A DNA stretch of 64,000 bases from Enoplolaimus lenunculus (lineage: Eukaryota; Nematoda; Enoplea; Enoplida; Thoracostomopsidae), in NCBI GenBank assembly GCA_030248215.1, contig JASANG010003443.1, positions 1 through 64,000 on the forward strand, in the 5' to 3' direction. How positions within the stretch are numbered: position 1 is the stretch's first letter; each line of letters starts with the position of its first letter. The translations under genes were made by a program, and so were the position numbers. A model generated the notes under the pieces. It searched no databases. It worked only from the letters and a program-made list of their open reading frames with translations, and was not told the origin of the DNA. Below are positions 17,379 to 27,263 of the stretch, in pieces.

Positions 17379-18630
17379 TAACAAGTACATTTCGCAAAAA
17401 TGAACAATCGCTTGTAATTTTGGACCTATTACAGGTTCCATAACTGCGACGGGAACAAACAATAGCAGAGTGGGCGACACCTATGAAGGCAATAGAAGTG
17501 TACATATATATCGGAATTAGTTGTTGCAAGGATAAAGTGATAGCGGTCGCGCTAGTAACGAGGCCATTATCGTAGTCTTCAGTTCCCAAACGCGTACAAT
17601 TGTCATGGAAAAATATTAGCTACGGTAGTAACGCGGAAAGTGACTTGCAAAACTTCAGTATCCTTCATATAAATCAAAATGCAAATAACTCCGAGATTTC
17701 GGGCTTTGCCCGAGGCTTAGAAAAAAATTACTGGGTTCTTGTAAAGTACATTTATCATCTTGTGCTAATTCTGATTGAAGTGCAGTACGTATTAAAGTTT
17801 TCACGCAGTTTCAGAAACATGAAATTTACAAAAAGTATTAAAGGGCAATTTTTTAAAACTGTGTTCCAGTCTAATTGTATGAATCATATTGCTAATTATG
17901 CTTGCAATTCCTTTGCCTGGGCCCTACGAAATGCGTATGGCATAACTTACGTTGGCTGATTTGCAGCAAGCGGCTGAACTGCAGACTGCTGCAAAGTTCG
18001 GCATAACTCTTGCTGAAAAACTTAAGTAGAGGTCGTATTTGCAAGTCCCTGTAGTATCTTTCGCCAATGTGTTATAAATCTTGCGGTTTTCGAAACAGTA
18101 AATGGTGATATTCCAAATTAATCACTTTTTCAACTTTGATTTGACCTGCTTCTCTTCCATTAAAGAAATATTGTAGCAGTTTATGTTGTCAGCCTATTTG
18201 TATATGTAAACAGATGATGTATGCACTTCCAAACACAGGCTCTCACCCTGTGAACCCAATGGTTATTTGTTCAAAAACGAATGGTTGCAGTTTATTTCGC
18301 TGTATCAGCGTTAAATCAGTAGCTAGGGCTTATCTTGCAGAAGCACTTGGTATTTGCTAGTTAATAAAATGAAGAAGGGAGAGTATATTATTTGTGTTCC
18401 CAGACGAGTTTTTTCTCTCACAGTCACAATCACTGCATACTGCATAGTCAGGAACGCGTTTTTGGCTACATCGAATCTTTTGACAATCTAGAATTTAGAA
18501 ACCCTAAACAAAATGTTGACTTTACTTAGTGATGTCTTCGCAACATATGTTTTATTACGTAATTATTTTAGTGTATAAAAAATAAAACTAAATATTAATA
18601 TCTTAGTGCTTAGCACCTCAATACGCAATC
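17379..18630. other. Intergenic between SKP1 and SEC61G, no gene recognised
   Basis: This AT-rich interval lies between two divergent genes, so it should hold the SEC61G promoter. An open frame of 119 codons at 17600-17959 has no domain or splice context and was not accepted. Confidence 0.5.
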
Positions 18631-19500
18631 ATGGATCAAGTGCTTGCCGTTGTTGAACCTGGAAAACAGTTTTTTAAAGACTCCATCAGATTAGTTAAAC
18701 GCTGTACAAAGCCAGATAGGAAAGGTTAGTATAAATGATCGTTGTTATTGAGTTAGTAATTTTGATGGCGCCGTTAATCACTCCAAGATACGATGTTCAC
18801 TCTTCAAAATTTTGCCATATCGCTTAATTTTCTTCTAGAACTTCCGTGAAATTTCCTTGAGAAGCTAAATGTTTTGAATAACAAGTATTCATATGTAATG
18901 ATTTGCAGCGTTTTATCTGTATTACCTAAACAATTATGCCGACTGAAAAATAACTTAAAAAGGTATACGTAAACGCTATGAGTGTTATTTGAGTTGGAAA
19001 ATTCTCGTCTGGCACTTTAATGTGGTGGTTCCTTCTTCCTAATCTGACTACAAATAATTGTTAATTTTTAGAATACCAAAAAGTTGTGATAGCCACTGCG
19101 ATTGGATTTGCTGTTATGGGCTTTATCGGTTTCTTTGTCAAGCTTATTCACATACCAATAAACAATATTATTGTGTAAGTTTTTGAATAATTGGTCTGAT
19201 GCTATTAGAAATCAACTTTGTAAAAGTAATAATATGTGATCTTCTTTTGTGGCTAGCCACTGCGCTTGGTTTTTTCTGTAATGGGTTTTATCGGTTTCTT
19301 CCTTCAAGCTTATTCACATATGTGCCAATAAACAATATCGTTCTGTAAGCTTCTAAAATTTGTAAACGATATGTGGTCTTTTTGTGGCTAGATGCGAGTA
19401 GCCGGTGTGCCTAATCAATCTTACGTATATTTTTATAATAATTGTCGCATATTAGTATCGTGAGGTACATATTGTTAATTGTATTTTTAGCGGTGGATAA
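18631..19500 (+). CDS. SEC61G: Protein transport protein SEC61 subunit gamma, complete, three exons
   Basis: CDS is join(18631..18724,19072..19174,19491..19500), 207 nt, 68 residues, exactly the family length. Start [15 protein letters not shown], then [20 protein letters not shown], then the single tail-anchor membrane helix [20 protein letters not shown] and the end NNIIVGG. All splice sites are GT-AG and phases agree. Known role: small tail-anchored subunit of the ER translocon that clamps the SEC61 alpha channel. The second intron carries a broken duplicate of exon 2. The next gene starts 117 bp after the stop codon, with no AATAAA in between. Confidence 0.96.
19250..19349 (+). pseudogene. 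Decayed duplicate of SEC61G exon 2
   Basis: Within SEC61G intron 2, GCCACTGCGCTTGG, ATGGGTTTTATCGGTTTCTT, AAGCTTATTCACATA and CCAATAAACAATATCGTTCT repeat the exon at 19072-19174. Small insertions destroy the frame, and the donor-like CTGTAAGC replaces GTGTAAGT. It looks like a local tandem duplication that has drifted. Confidence 0.85.
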
Positions 19501-19563
19501 CTCGTTACGTCGATTGAAAGCGAATATTGATTATTGATTACTCGTTGTCGTTGTAAGCATAAC

Positions 19564-19569
19564 TTTCAG
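19564..19569 (+). promoter_or_regulatory. Possible trans-splice acceptor (TTTCAG) before PMVK
   Basis: TTTCAG lies 48 nt upstream of the PMVK ATG and after the SEC61G stop. In nematodes the same consensus serves spliced-leader addition in operons. This is inference from position and motif. Confidence 0.35.
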
Positions 19570-19617
19570 TTGTTTCTGTTTGTTGTATCGTTGGTCTGTC
19601 TTACGAAATTACAAACA

Positions 19618-20256
19618 ATGTCAAATGAACAAAACTATTTCCCTACAGTAATTGTATTAATTTCTGGGAAACGCAAAAGTGGGAAAGACTTTTTCGCTGA
19701 TAAATTAGCACAAGCAATTGAAAATTTGGGCAGCCAGATAAATGTGAAAACCGCAGTTGCACGTATATCAGGGCCATTAAAAGAAGAATATGCTCGCATT
19801 CATGGTTTGGAATACGCCGAACTGCTCACAAGTAGCCCGTACAAAGAGCAACACCGACTAAATATGGTCAAATGGGGAGAACACATCCGTGCCCAAGATC
19901 CTGGTTATTTTATTCGAGCTGCAATCGCAAAGGTTCCTCCAGTGTCTGTGTTGATAATAAGTGATATTCGAAGACGTACGGATTTGAATTACTTCGATGA
20001 GAACTATGGAGCCGGGAATAACTTGCATACTGTGTTACTGAAAGTTAAAGTATTTGCTGATGCTCAAAGCAGAGAAGTTCGTGGGTGGAAATATACCGAA
20101 GGAGTGGATGATGCCGAGACAGAATGTGACCTTGATACTATAAGTAACTGGGACTGTAAGATAAATAATTGTCTGTGCGCTGCCAGAAATGACTTGGATG
20201 AAAAAATTAATACCATTGTTAAACTAATTTTAACGCGTATTGAAAGTGGGGTTTAA
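19618..20256 (+). CDS. PMVK: Phosphomevalonate kinase, complete, single exon
   Basis: 212 residues from the ATG at 19618, which follows ACAAACA; the open frame extends upstream but has no earlier ATG in a good position. The N-terminal phosphate-binding segment SGKRKSGKDF (about residues 16-25) matches the animal PMVK signature. Further conserved pieces are SGPLKEEYARIHGL, SPYKEQHRLNMVKWGE, DPGYFIRAA, ISDIRRRTDLNYF and GVDDAETECDLD. Reaction: (R)-5-phosphomevalonate plus ATP gives 5-diphosphomevalonate, in the mevalonate pathway to isoprenoids. It is about 20 residues longer than the human protein, mostly at the C-terminus and a VKVFADAQSR loop. Closely follows SEC61G. A polyadenylation signal is at 20641. 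Confidence 0.96.
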   Translation: MSNEQNYFPTVIVLISGKRKSGKDFFADKLAQAIENLGSQINVKTAVARISGPLKEEYARIHGLEYAELLTSSPYKEQHRLNMVKWGEHIRAQDPGYFIRAAIAKVPPVSVLIISDIRRRTDLNYFDENYGAGNNLHTVLLKVKVFADAQSREVRGWKYTEGVDDAETECDLDTISNWDCKINNCLCAARNDLDEKINTIVKLILTRIESGV

Positions 20257-20315
20257 GGTTGAGTATATAACGAAAATTTTTGGTGATTTCGTGACTTTAC
20301 TAGTTCGTATGTTGT

Positions 20316-20491
20316 GGCCAATGTAAAGAACATGAGCGGAACAGTATTATAAGCATATTCCTAAGCCTAAGTGTAAGAATGAGCATATTCCTAAGCCTAA
20401 GTCTAAGATAAGCAAAAAATAGTCTAAAGCATAAGCTTACTCTTTTCTAAGCCCACAAAAAAACGTTCCGCCCCTGATCTTTACGTGAGCC
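20316..20491. mobile_element. TTAGGC-core hAT-like MITE, reverse orientation, in PMVK 3-prime region
   Basis: GGCCAATGTAAAGAACATGA to GATCTTTACGTGAGCC, flanked by TATGTTGT and ATTGTTGT. The core is CCTAAG units. It lies between the PMVK stop and the likely poly(A) signal, so it would be in the 3-prime UTR. Confidence 0.85.
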
Positions 20492-20640
20492 ATTGTTGTT
20501 AAGGCTGAGATTGAATGGTACTTTAAAATTTAAGATTGAATTGCAGAAAACCTTTCTGTATCCTTGTGCTTGCCTTGAATTTTGTTAACACATGTATCTT
20601 TTATAACGATTTATTGTTAGTTATGTAAATTGGTTTATGA

Positions 20641-20646
20641 AATAAA
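20641..20646 (+). terminator. Polyadenylation signal AATAAA of PMVK
   Basis: AATAAA about 385 nt after the PMVK stop codon, the first one downstream on this strand that I noted. Confidence 0.5.
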
Positions 20647-20699
20647 ATGCCAGTTTTTTCTTTAAAAGATCGGTGTTTTTAGAATTTACACAAACAATA

Positions 20700-21568
20700 A
20701 AGAACGAACCTAAAGTTTTAAATATTTGCACGAATTTTGTAATTTTCATTTTAAATCGAACTATTTTTCAGCTTAGCTGTATTGAAAAACTGGTTGATTT
20801 CTAAGTGATTTGCAGCTATGAGCATAAAAACAACGGACCCCAACCGAGATTTTACAAAAAATCGAACGCCGTTCGTATTTTACTAGAAATAATCTTAAAT
20901 TTCTGACGCGGGGTACGCCCCCGTCCCTTCTCTGGATCGGCTAGTGGGCCCCGGCAGAAGATCAGACTCCGGCGTAAAATCGACCTCCGGCTTCGGTTGA
21001 ATTTTTATCGGACGTTTCAGCAATTTTGGTACCGAAATTTTGTTTATTTTAACAAAATTTATTTCTTTGGTACGTTTCGTTTTAACTTATAATACAATTT
21101 TGAAGAAAAATTGCTCTGATTTTATTAAGAAACAGCGTAAAACCTGATCCGGCTCAGGTATCATTCTGTTCCGGTTGCACCCAGCACGCCACGGTTTTGA
21201 GGTCATTCCCACCAGTCTATGAACCGATGCGGCAAATAACTCATCAATTCATTCATTTCTTTTACTGATAAAAGCTGCATGTGGGAACTCAGCTGAAAAC
21301 ATTCTGTCTTTAAGCTATATATTGTTAATAAACAAATTAGGCATGTTTTCACTGCTGTCTATAATTTTAAAAAACTTACTTTCAATTTCTATGCAAATGT
21401 GTTCTGTAGATTCGATTTTCAAATGTTGACATAATATACGCATAGGGAGTAAATTGTAAACAGGGGTAAAAAGGAACTTAGGCACGGACATTATCGCTTT
21501 CTTCAACTTGCAGGTTGTAGTAGAACTTTTAGGCCATATATATTGCATATCCGTTTTTATTGTTTTTA
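20700..21568. other. Intergenic, repeat fragments only
   Basis: Holds a piece with GACGCGGGGTACGCCCCC (related to 60650) and a right end TTCCGGTTGCACCCAGC at 21168-21184 of the CAGGGTGCAACCGG MITE family. No gene recognised. Confidence 0.5.
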
Positions 21569-21762
21569 GGCCCATGTATAGAACAGGGCCGGAACGATTT
21601 CCAAAGAGTAAGCTTAAGCTTTAAACTAATTTTTGGCTTAGTCTTAGGCTTAGGCTTATGCTTAAGTATAGGCTTATTTTTACGCTTAGGCTTAGGCTTA
21701 GGCTTAGGTTTATATCCTTAGGAATATGCTTATACTAGTGTTCCGGTCCTGTTCTATTGGCC
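21569..21762. mobile_element. TTAGGC-core hAT-like MITE (GTATAGAACAGGGCCGG subfamily)
   Basis: GGCCCATGTATAGAACAGGG at the left and CCGGTCCTGTTCTATTGGCC at the right. The core has about ten GGCTTA/TTAGGC units, partly degenerate. Confidence 0.85.
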
Positions 21763-23863
21763 GTTTTTTATATATAACAAGCCCTTTGGCCCTCAATATT
21801 TTGAACAAGGATTGCGGTCTGGCAAACAACGTTTACATATTTAAACCAAACGACGACCTGGTTTGTATAGAGAGTAAAACTTCAAAACACTTATCTCGTT
21901 CGTTTCGGGTTGAGATTTTCTTTCATTTTCTTTGGCTGAAGCAACCGTTTTGGCATGGGCGGCATTATAAATTTGTGTCAAGTATTACAGGTCACAGTCA
22001 CGCAGTCTATAATTCAAGATGTTGTCTCATATACGATCGTTTGGTTCATCTTTGTTTTTCAATTTACACCTTTAATATACGCATTGCGTGTCGTGTTTTA
22101 CCAGTAGAATACGTATGCTTTTTAATTCTAGTAATAAAGATCGAGGGGGCACAAGAAGACCTTTTTAAACCTGTGAACTGAGCAGGTGCAAGAATAGGAT
22201 GCACGGCGGGATACGTGCCGTACACAATACTGACCGAGGATGAGGGACCTTGTTGCGCTGAGGGACGTCCCACTGTCTAGACAATAACAAACAAAAGTGC
22301 AGGGTATAGGTAAACCAACGGTCAAAACACTCCTTTTTTGTATTGGGTAAGCCAAATGATACAAACTTGTATTAAGGTGTGTCCGTACAAAAGGAATATT
22401 TACCATATGGGCCTTACACTGAAAAGATGTGTTTAAGGACAGTCTTGCCGTCCCGTCTGTCATGCTACCCATGCTTTCCCGACTGTCCTGCTGTTCCGAC
22501 TGTCCTGGACCCCGACTGTCTTGCTATCCCCCTGTCTCGTCTTTTAGCAAACACCTGGACACGCTGAATCAACGATTCACGTTTACTCCTTGATTTTGTT
22601 GTCGTTGAGACAACGGGACGGCTCTCAGATTAAATATTGGCACCAGTTGGCATAGAAAAATTGTTATATTATTTCATACGAAAATGGTTTAAAAATGGGG
22701 GTGGGTACGCCGACCCGGACAAAACCACGTGGTGACTATCAAAATTATTTACAACAATTTGAAGATTAAAGATAATTATTTATTTAATATAATCTGAATT
22801 TAAAATTTTATATTTAAAAGCATCTTATTTTTTTTAAATTCATTTTAGCCATGAGAACATGAGCAGGTTGTGGTGCACGAAGGTATTTTTAGCCATTAAT
22901 GTTTTAAAAATTAACGACGCAAAATTTTATCTTAAATGGCGTGCGCTACTTTGTGATTAAAACATCTGGCTTGAGTAACTCTATCTTTGAAGCTGCCTAA
23001 ATGGTTAGTAGGTCGTTAGTTGTGTTCAATTATTAGCAAAGTTTGTCAGAACATAATCCAAACTCCAATTAATTAATATACCGAAACGATTTTGCTACAA
23101 TTGAAAGACAAAAATTAATAATTATTTTTACAAACTTTTCATTACAATTTGAAATGTTAACATCTTTTGACACTGGCCGAAATTATTCATTCATTACCCG
23201 CAATAGCCATGAGACCATTGGCACGTTGCGGTGTGGTCAAAGTATTTTTAACCTTTTGTATTTTTAAAATCAAGAATTTTGCCTTTATTTTGATATTTTT
23301 ATTATTCATTTCCTACGACAGATGATTAAATAATTTTAGAAAATAAATTTTCAATAATTCAGCCGTTTAATTAGTTTTAACAAAGTTTAATGAGAATATT
23401 CGCGTGGCCAGATGCAAATCTATAGTGTCTTCCGATCAAAATAATTACTGTTCAGATAATTGAACAATTTCAGTGCTCACGCGGGACGCACTCACTGAAC
23501 CCCGCGGTTACGGAGCGCATGGATGTTCCGGGGGCCCATTTTTGACCGAAACAAAATTATGTTTTTTTTTGCAATTTTCCCGGACTCCAAATGCAAAACA
23601 TATTCGCTCAACAGTAACTCATTATATTTTCATATTCCATGTTTACTAAGTATATTAATGTTTGTTCGGTTAGCAAAAACTACAACGCAGTGTCTCAACG
23701 CTACTGAGTGCTGCCGTGTTGATTTGGTTAAATTTCTCAACTTCGCAAATGACGAATTTCAATTTTTATTTTCATGAATACTCAACGAAAAAATATGTCG
23801 TATTTGATTCGAATTTTGCAATTTTTGTGAATGTCAATTTCTAAAAGTATTGCCAGCATCGCG
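21763..23863. other. Intergenic, no gene recognised
   Basis: Contains a short CCGACTGTCCTG-type simple repeat at 22440-22560 and two diverged copies, about 360 bp apart, of a segment with GCCATGAGAACATGAGCAGG (22850) and GCCATGAGACCATTGGCACG (23207). Longer open frames show no domain. Confidence 0.5.
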
Positions 23864-24082
23864 CACTGTAAATTCCAGTGAAGTTGATTTGAACTCAGAA
23901 TGTGTTGAATCACTCTAGTTAGAGTGAAGACTATCAGAACTCAGAATTTTGAGTATATTCAATTCATTATGAGTTAATTAACTCACCCAGAGTTTACTTA
24001 ACTCCGAGTGAGAATCAACTCAACTGAGAGGAGCTAATAACCGACTTGCTACTGATTAATCAACTCATTGGAATTTACAGTG
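23864..24082. mobile_element. MITE with CACTGTAAATTCCA inverted ends
   Basis: CACTGTAAATTCCAGTGAAG at the left, CATTGGAATTTACAGTG at the right. The interior is rich in GAGTTAA and AACTCAG words. A related copy lies at 46271. Confidence 0.8.
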
Positions 24083-24270
24083 TGGTCACTTTCCGCCCGA
24101 AATTTCTGGAGAAATCAGAAAAAACATTAGGGTTAGAATTTGTTTGCTCGCTACGCTTGTTCGCTAACAATTTTTACACGAGGTTGTGCCATCTCGAAAT
24201 ACAATTAGGAAGCCAGGGCGAAACCTACTGTTTTCTGGAACGTATCGCCATTTTATTAATTCGGGCTTAA

Positions 24271-24540
24271 CCCCTTCTCACATAGAGTTGACTATGAGCA
24301 ACTCATCGCAGTGTATATGCGTTAAATAATATACATCGCACAGTGTTTAACAATTGCAACACGTATACATAGTACTAAATCACCACAAGACGTGAGAGCC
24401 CCCTCGGGCTCAAGCGTCAACCTCTTATAGCTGAGTGGTGATGGTAAACGCCTCCCACTCCAGTCACTGGGGTTCGAATCTTAGTATAAATGTATATAGG
24501 TCTCAGATGAAATAGAAGAAAATATTCATGTGATAAAGGG
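24271..24540 (+). mobile_element. piggyBac-type MITE with internal tRNA-Gly-like segment, copy 1
   Basis: Bounded by TTAA on both sides, with ends CCCCTTCTCACAT and ATGTGATAAAGGG, the TTAA-CCC...GGG-TTAA layout of piggyBac elements. Inside, TATAGCTGAGTGGTGATGG (A-box-like), CGCCTCCCAC (a CCC anticodon loop) and GGGGTTCGAATC (B box) line up as in a tRNA-Gly gene. The T stem does not pair well, so it is a relic rather than a working tRNA. Confidence 0.8.
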
Positions 24541-24635
24541 TTAAACCTCATTGCTTTCAACAATTTAATTAAATTTTCGAACTTTATGTTTTTATTTTGA
24601 CCTTGAGTATACACGCATACTTTTTGTTATATTAA

Positions 24636-24890
24636 CCCTTTCACTCATAGAGTATACTATGAGCAACTAAATACAATAATTTACGAGCAATAAACCACTG
24701 TGAGCAGTGTTTAACATTTATAACATATATGCGCAGTGCAAAATCTCCACAAGACGTGACAGCCTACTCGGGCTCGAGCGTCAAGCTCCTATAGCTCAGT
24801 GGTCATCGTAAACGCCTCCCACCCGTGAGACTGGTGTTCGAATCTCACCTTGAAAATGCATCTCATTGAAAATATTCATGTGAGAAAGGG
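24636..24890 (+). mobile_element. piggyBac-type MITE with tRNA-Gly-like segment, copy 2
   Basis: TTAA at 24632 and 24891; ends CCCTTTCACTCAT and ATGTGAGAAAGGG. The inner segment has TATAGCTCAGTGG, CGCCTCCCAC and TGTTCGAATCTCACC, the best-preserved tRNA-like unit of the three. Confidence 0.8.
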
Positions 24891-24902
24891 TTAAATTTGG
24901 TA

Positions 24903-25086
24903 TCACGACAATTCGTCACCCGAAAACTCGTCGCTCGACAACTTGTAATACGAAATTTTATAAACAGGACAATTTGTCACCTATCATTATGCTTAGGTTT
25001 CGCATTACGCTTATGATTATGCCTTGATTTATCATAGGCTTTAGTGCACTGTTGGACCACAAGTTGTCAAGCGACGAATTGCCGTA
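24903..25086. mobile_element. MITE with GACAATTCGTCGC / GACAACTTGT ends, copy 1
   Basis: Left part has ACGACAATTCGTCACC and CTCGACAACTTGTAATACG; right part has CACAAGTTGTCAAGCGACGA then ATTGCCGTAG. The two arms are inverted. The second copy is at 40109. Confidence 0.65.
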
Positions 25087-26001
25087 GATTCATTAAATTC
25101 AACTGTAGACGCAAGCACTGCAGGAAGCATGCAAACAGCGAGTCTTTATAACCTAATAAAATTTTTTCGAACTTTGATATTTAATGTTCTAATCTTAAAC
25201 CCTAACACTGATATTAACCAGTAATGAACCAACCATAAAAAATTTTTGAGAGCCGCAGACGCGTTTGGGTTCAGCTGCAGTGTTAGCGGGGACAATTTGA
25301 CCCTGCTCATGCAATAATGTCGGTAAAACAACAGGCACGCGGGTACAACGATGTCTAGGGTGTCAGTCGACACCACTTATTATGCCAAAGCAAACTTTTG
25401 TGGTGTAAATCTAAAACATTTTAATACAAAAATGACTCTGGTTTGTCACATGCTTCGCTCGCGAGGTTTTTTCAAATTTTCTGTGGGACATTTGTCTTTA
25501 GTTGCATACTTACCCAGGATTCTTTATGGGTTTGGTGGTCATTCGTTGTGGGTCAGTTGCCAGCTTCCTATTTGACACCACTAGAAAAAAATCGTTTCCA
25601 AATGTATCAACCGGTTATTTGCGATAACACCAAATAATTTATTTGACCATAATTCGCTGACCGAGGTCCTAATTGCATAAACTTTAACACCATTTAACTC
25701 AGTTCTGAAAGCTGTATCGAACGATATATAATTTGTGTGAGTTTGACAATATTTTTGGGGCACCATATGAAGCGACCTTGGGGAAAAAATCGGATTTTTG
25801 ACAAATTTAGGGTTGGGCGCGAAATGATCAGGGAATGTCATGAGAAGCTCAAATACACCAAAAAAATTTCTAAACCGGACCATTTCTGACCAAACGCCTG
25901 CTGGGTGTGGACGTAAAAGATCCAACGTTTCGACGGCGTCAACAGAATTCTATGTTACAAAATTTTTCTCTGCCGACTTCTATAATTTCTACCCTTTCTG
26001 C
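25087..26001. other. Intergenic, no gene recognised
   Basis: Open frames on both strands at 25581-25925 and 25840-26154 have no domain and overlap each other. Nothing else stands out. Confidence 0.45.
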
Positions 26002-26178
26002 GGCCCATGTATAGAACAGGGCCAGATCGTTTTCCAGAGGGGCTGTAGTAGAGTCAGTTTAAGCTTTAGACAAAATTTTTTGCTTAGGCAAGGCTTAATA
26101 ATCGGCTCAACTTTACGCTTAGGCTTAGGCTTAGGAATATGTTTATACTACTGATCAAGCCTTGTTCTATACATGGGC
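26002..26178. mobile_element. TTAGGC-core hAT-like MITE (GTATAGAACAGGGCC subfamily)
   Basis: GGCCCATGTATAGAACAGGG to CCTTGTTCTATACATGGGC, with ACGCTTAGGCTTAGGCTTAGG-like core limited to a few units. Confidence 0.8.
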
Positions 26179-26387
26179 ACTTTCGGCTATCAATTCCTTG
26201 CTAAGCGCCAGTTTTGACTGTATTTTTCGTCCCAATTTCGCTCATAGATCACAGAATAATTGAATTTAATTTAATAAAGTTTGACTGCATTTTGAGTTGG
26301 GTTCATAAGTTTGAAAAAAGTAAAATTGATCCAGCGTTTGTGTCGAGTTGGTTCCAGACGTGTTTTTTCATATTTGCGTCTACCATA

Positions 26388-26608
26388 CAATGCAAAAAAT
26401 GGTGAGTCAAATTGACTCGCTCCGAAATAGGCTTTTCCGGACTGCACAAACTGAGTCAAAATTCGACTCCGCCAGAGTCATATTCGACCCACTAAGCGAT
26501 TCATTGAGTCGAATTTGACTCTGGCGGAGTCGAATTTTGACTCAGTTTGTGCAGTCCGGAAACGCCTATTTCGGAGCGAGTCAATTTGACTCACCATTTT
26601 TTGCAGTG
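26388..26608. mobile_element. Snap-back MITE (CACTGCAAAAAATGG family), best copy
   Basis: Starts CAATGCAAAAAATGGTGAGT after TA and ends CACCATTTTTTGCAGTG before TA. The arms, each about 100 bp, pair nearly perfectly around GATTCATTGAGTCGAATTTG. Confidence 0.85.
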
Positions 26609-26754
26609 TAATTGGCCGAAATTCGACGACTATATCTGCGCAACACTGCAATTACCCTAAAATTTAGGTTCAAGCTAAAGAAGTATTGGGATACTGCAGT
26701 ATAATCCGAATTCGAGACAGCTGACTGATATTTATTTTGAGTTTACAGAGGGTA

Positions 26755-26902
26755 CACTGCAAAAAATGTTGAGTCAAATTGACTCTCTCCGAAATAGGCT
26801 CTACGAGACTACACAAACGGGAGTCGATTTTGACTCAGCTTGTGTAAGTCCCGTAGAGCCTATTTCGGAGAGAGTCAATTTGACTCACCATTTTTTGCAG
26901 CG
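26755..26902. mobile_element. Snap-back MITE, short copy
   Basis: CACTGCAAAAAATGTTGAGT to CACCATTTTTTGCAGCG. The loop is shorter than at 26388, so it is an internal-deletion derivative. A TA precedes it. Confidence 0.85.
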
Positions 26903-27057
26903 CATCCTCCTCAGTATTCGATTCTGGACTGTTGGCGTCAGTTGCACACTCTTCTGTATGGTTGACATCATCTATACTTGATTTTTTACACTCAGATTCA
27001 CATTTGAAGACCTTAAAATTAATTTACCACTTTCCTCAAAATATTGATTGTCCATAC

Positions 27058-27255
27058 GTCCAATGTAAAGAACAGGGACGAAACAGTATATAATAAGCAT
27101 ATTCCTAAGCCTAAGCCTAAGCGTAACAATGAACATGCTCCTAAGCCTACGTCTAAACCTAAACCTAAGCCAAGCACAGAAATAGTCTAAACCTCAAGCT
27201 TACTCTTTTCTAGTCCCGCAGAAAAACGTTCCGCCCCTGATCTTTTACATGGGAC
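27058..27255. mobile_element. TTAGGC-core hAT-like MITE with perfect 8-bp TSD
   Basis: Identical GTCCATAC at 27050-27057 and 27256-27263. Ends GTCCAATGTAAAGAACAGGG and ATCTTTTACATGGGAC. The core is CCTAAGCCTAAGCCTAAGC plus further single units, in reverse orientation. Confidence 0.92.
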
Positions 27256-27263
27256 GTCCATAC

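Noticed and set aside
17600-17959. 119-codon open frame between SKP1 and SEC61G
   Set aside because: No domain, no signal peptide and no supporting splice or polyadenylation context.
21726-22181. 151-codon open frame
   Set aside because: Starts inside a TTAGGC-core MITE, has no domain and looks like chance.
24400-24500. Functional tRNA-Gly gene
   Set aside because: A- and B-box words and a CCC anticodon loop are present, but the T and acceptor stems do not pair and the same unit recurs inside mobile ends.
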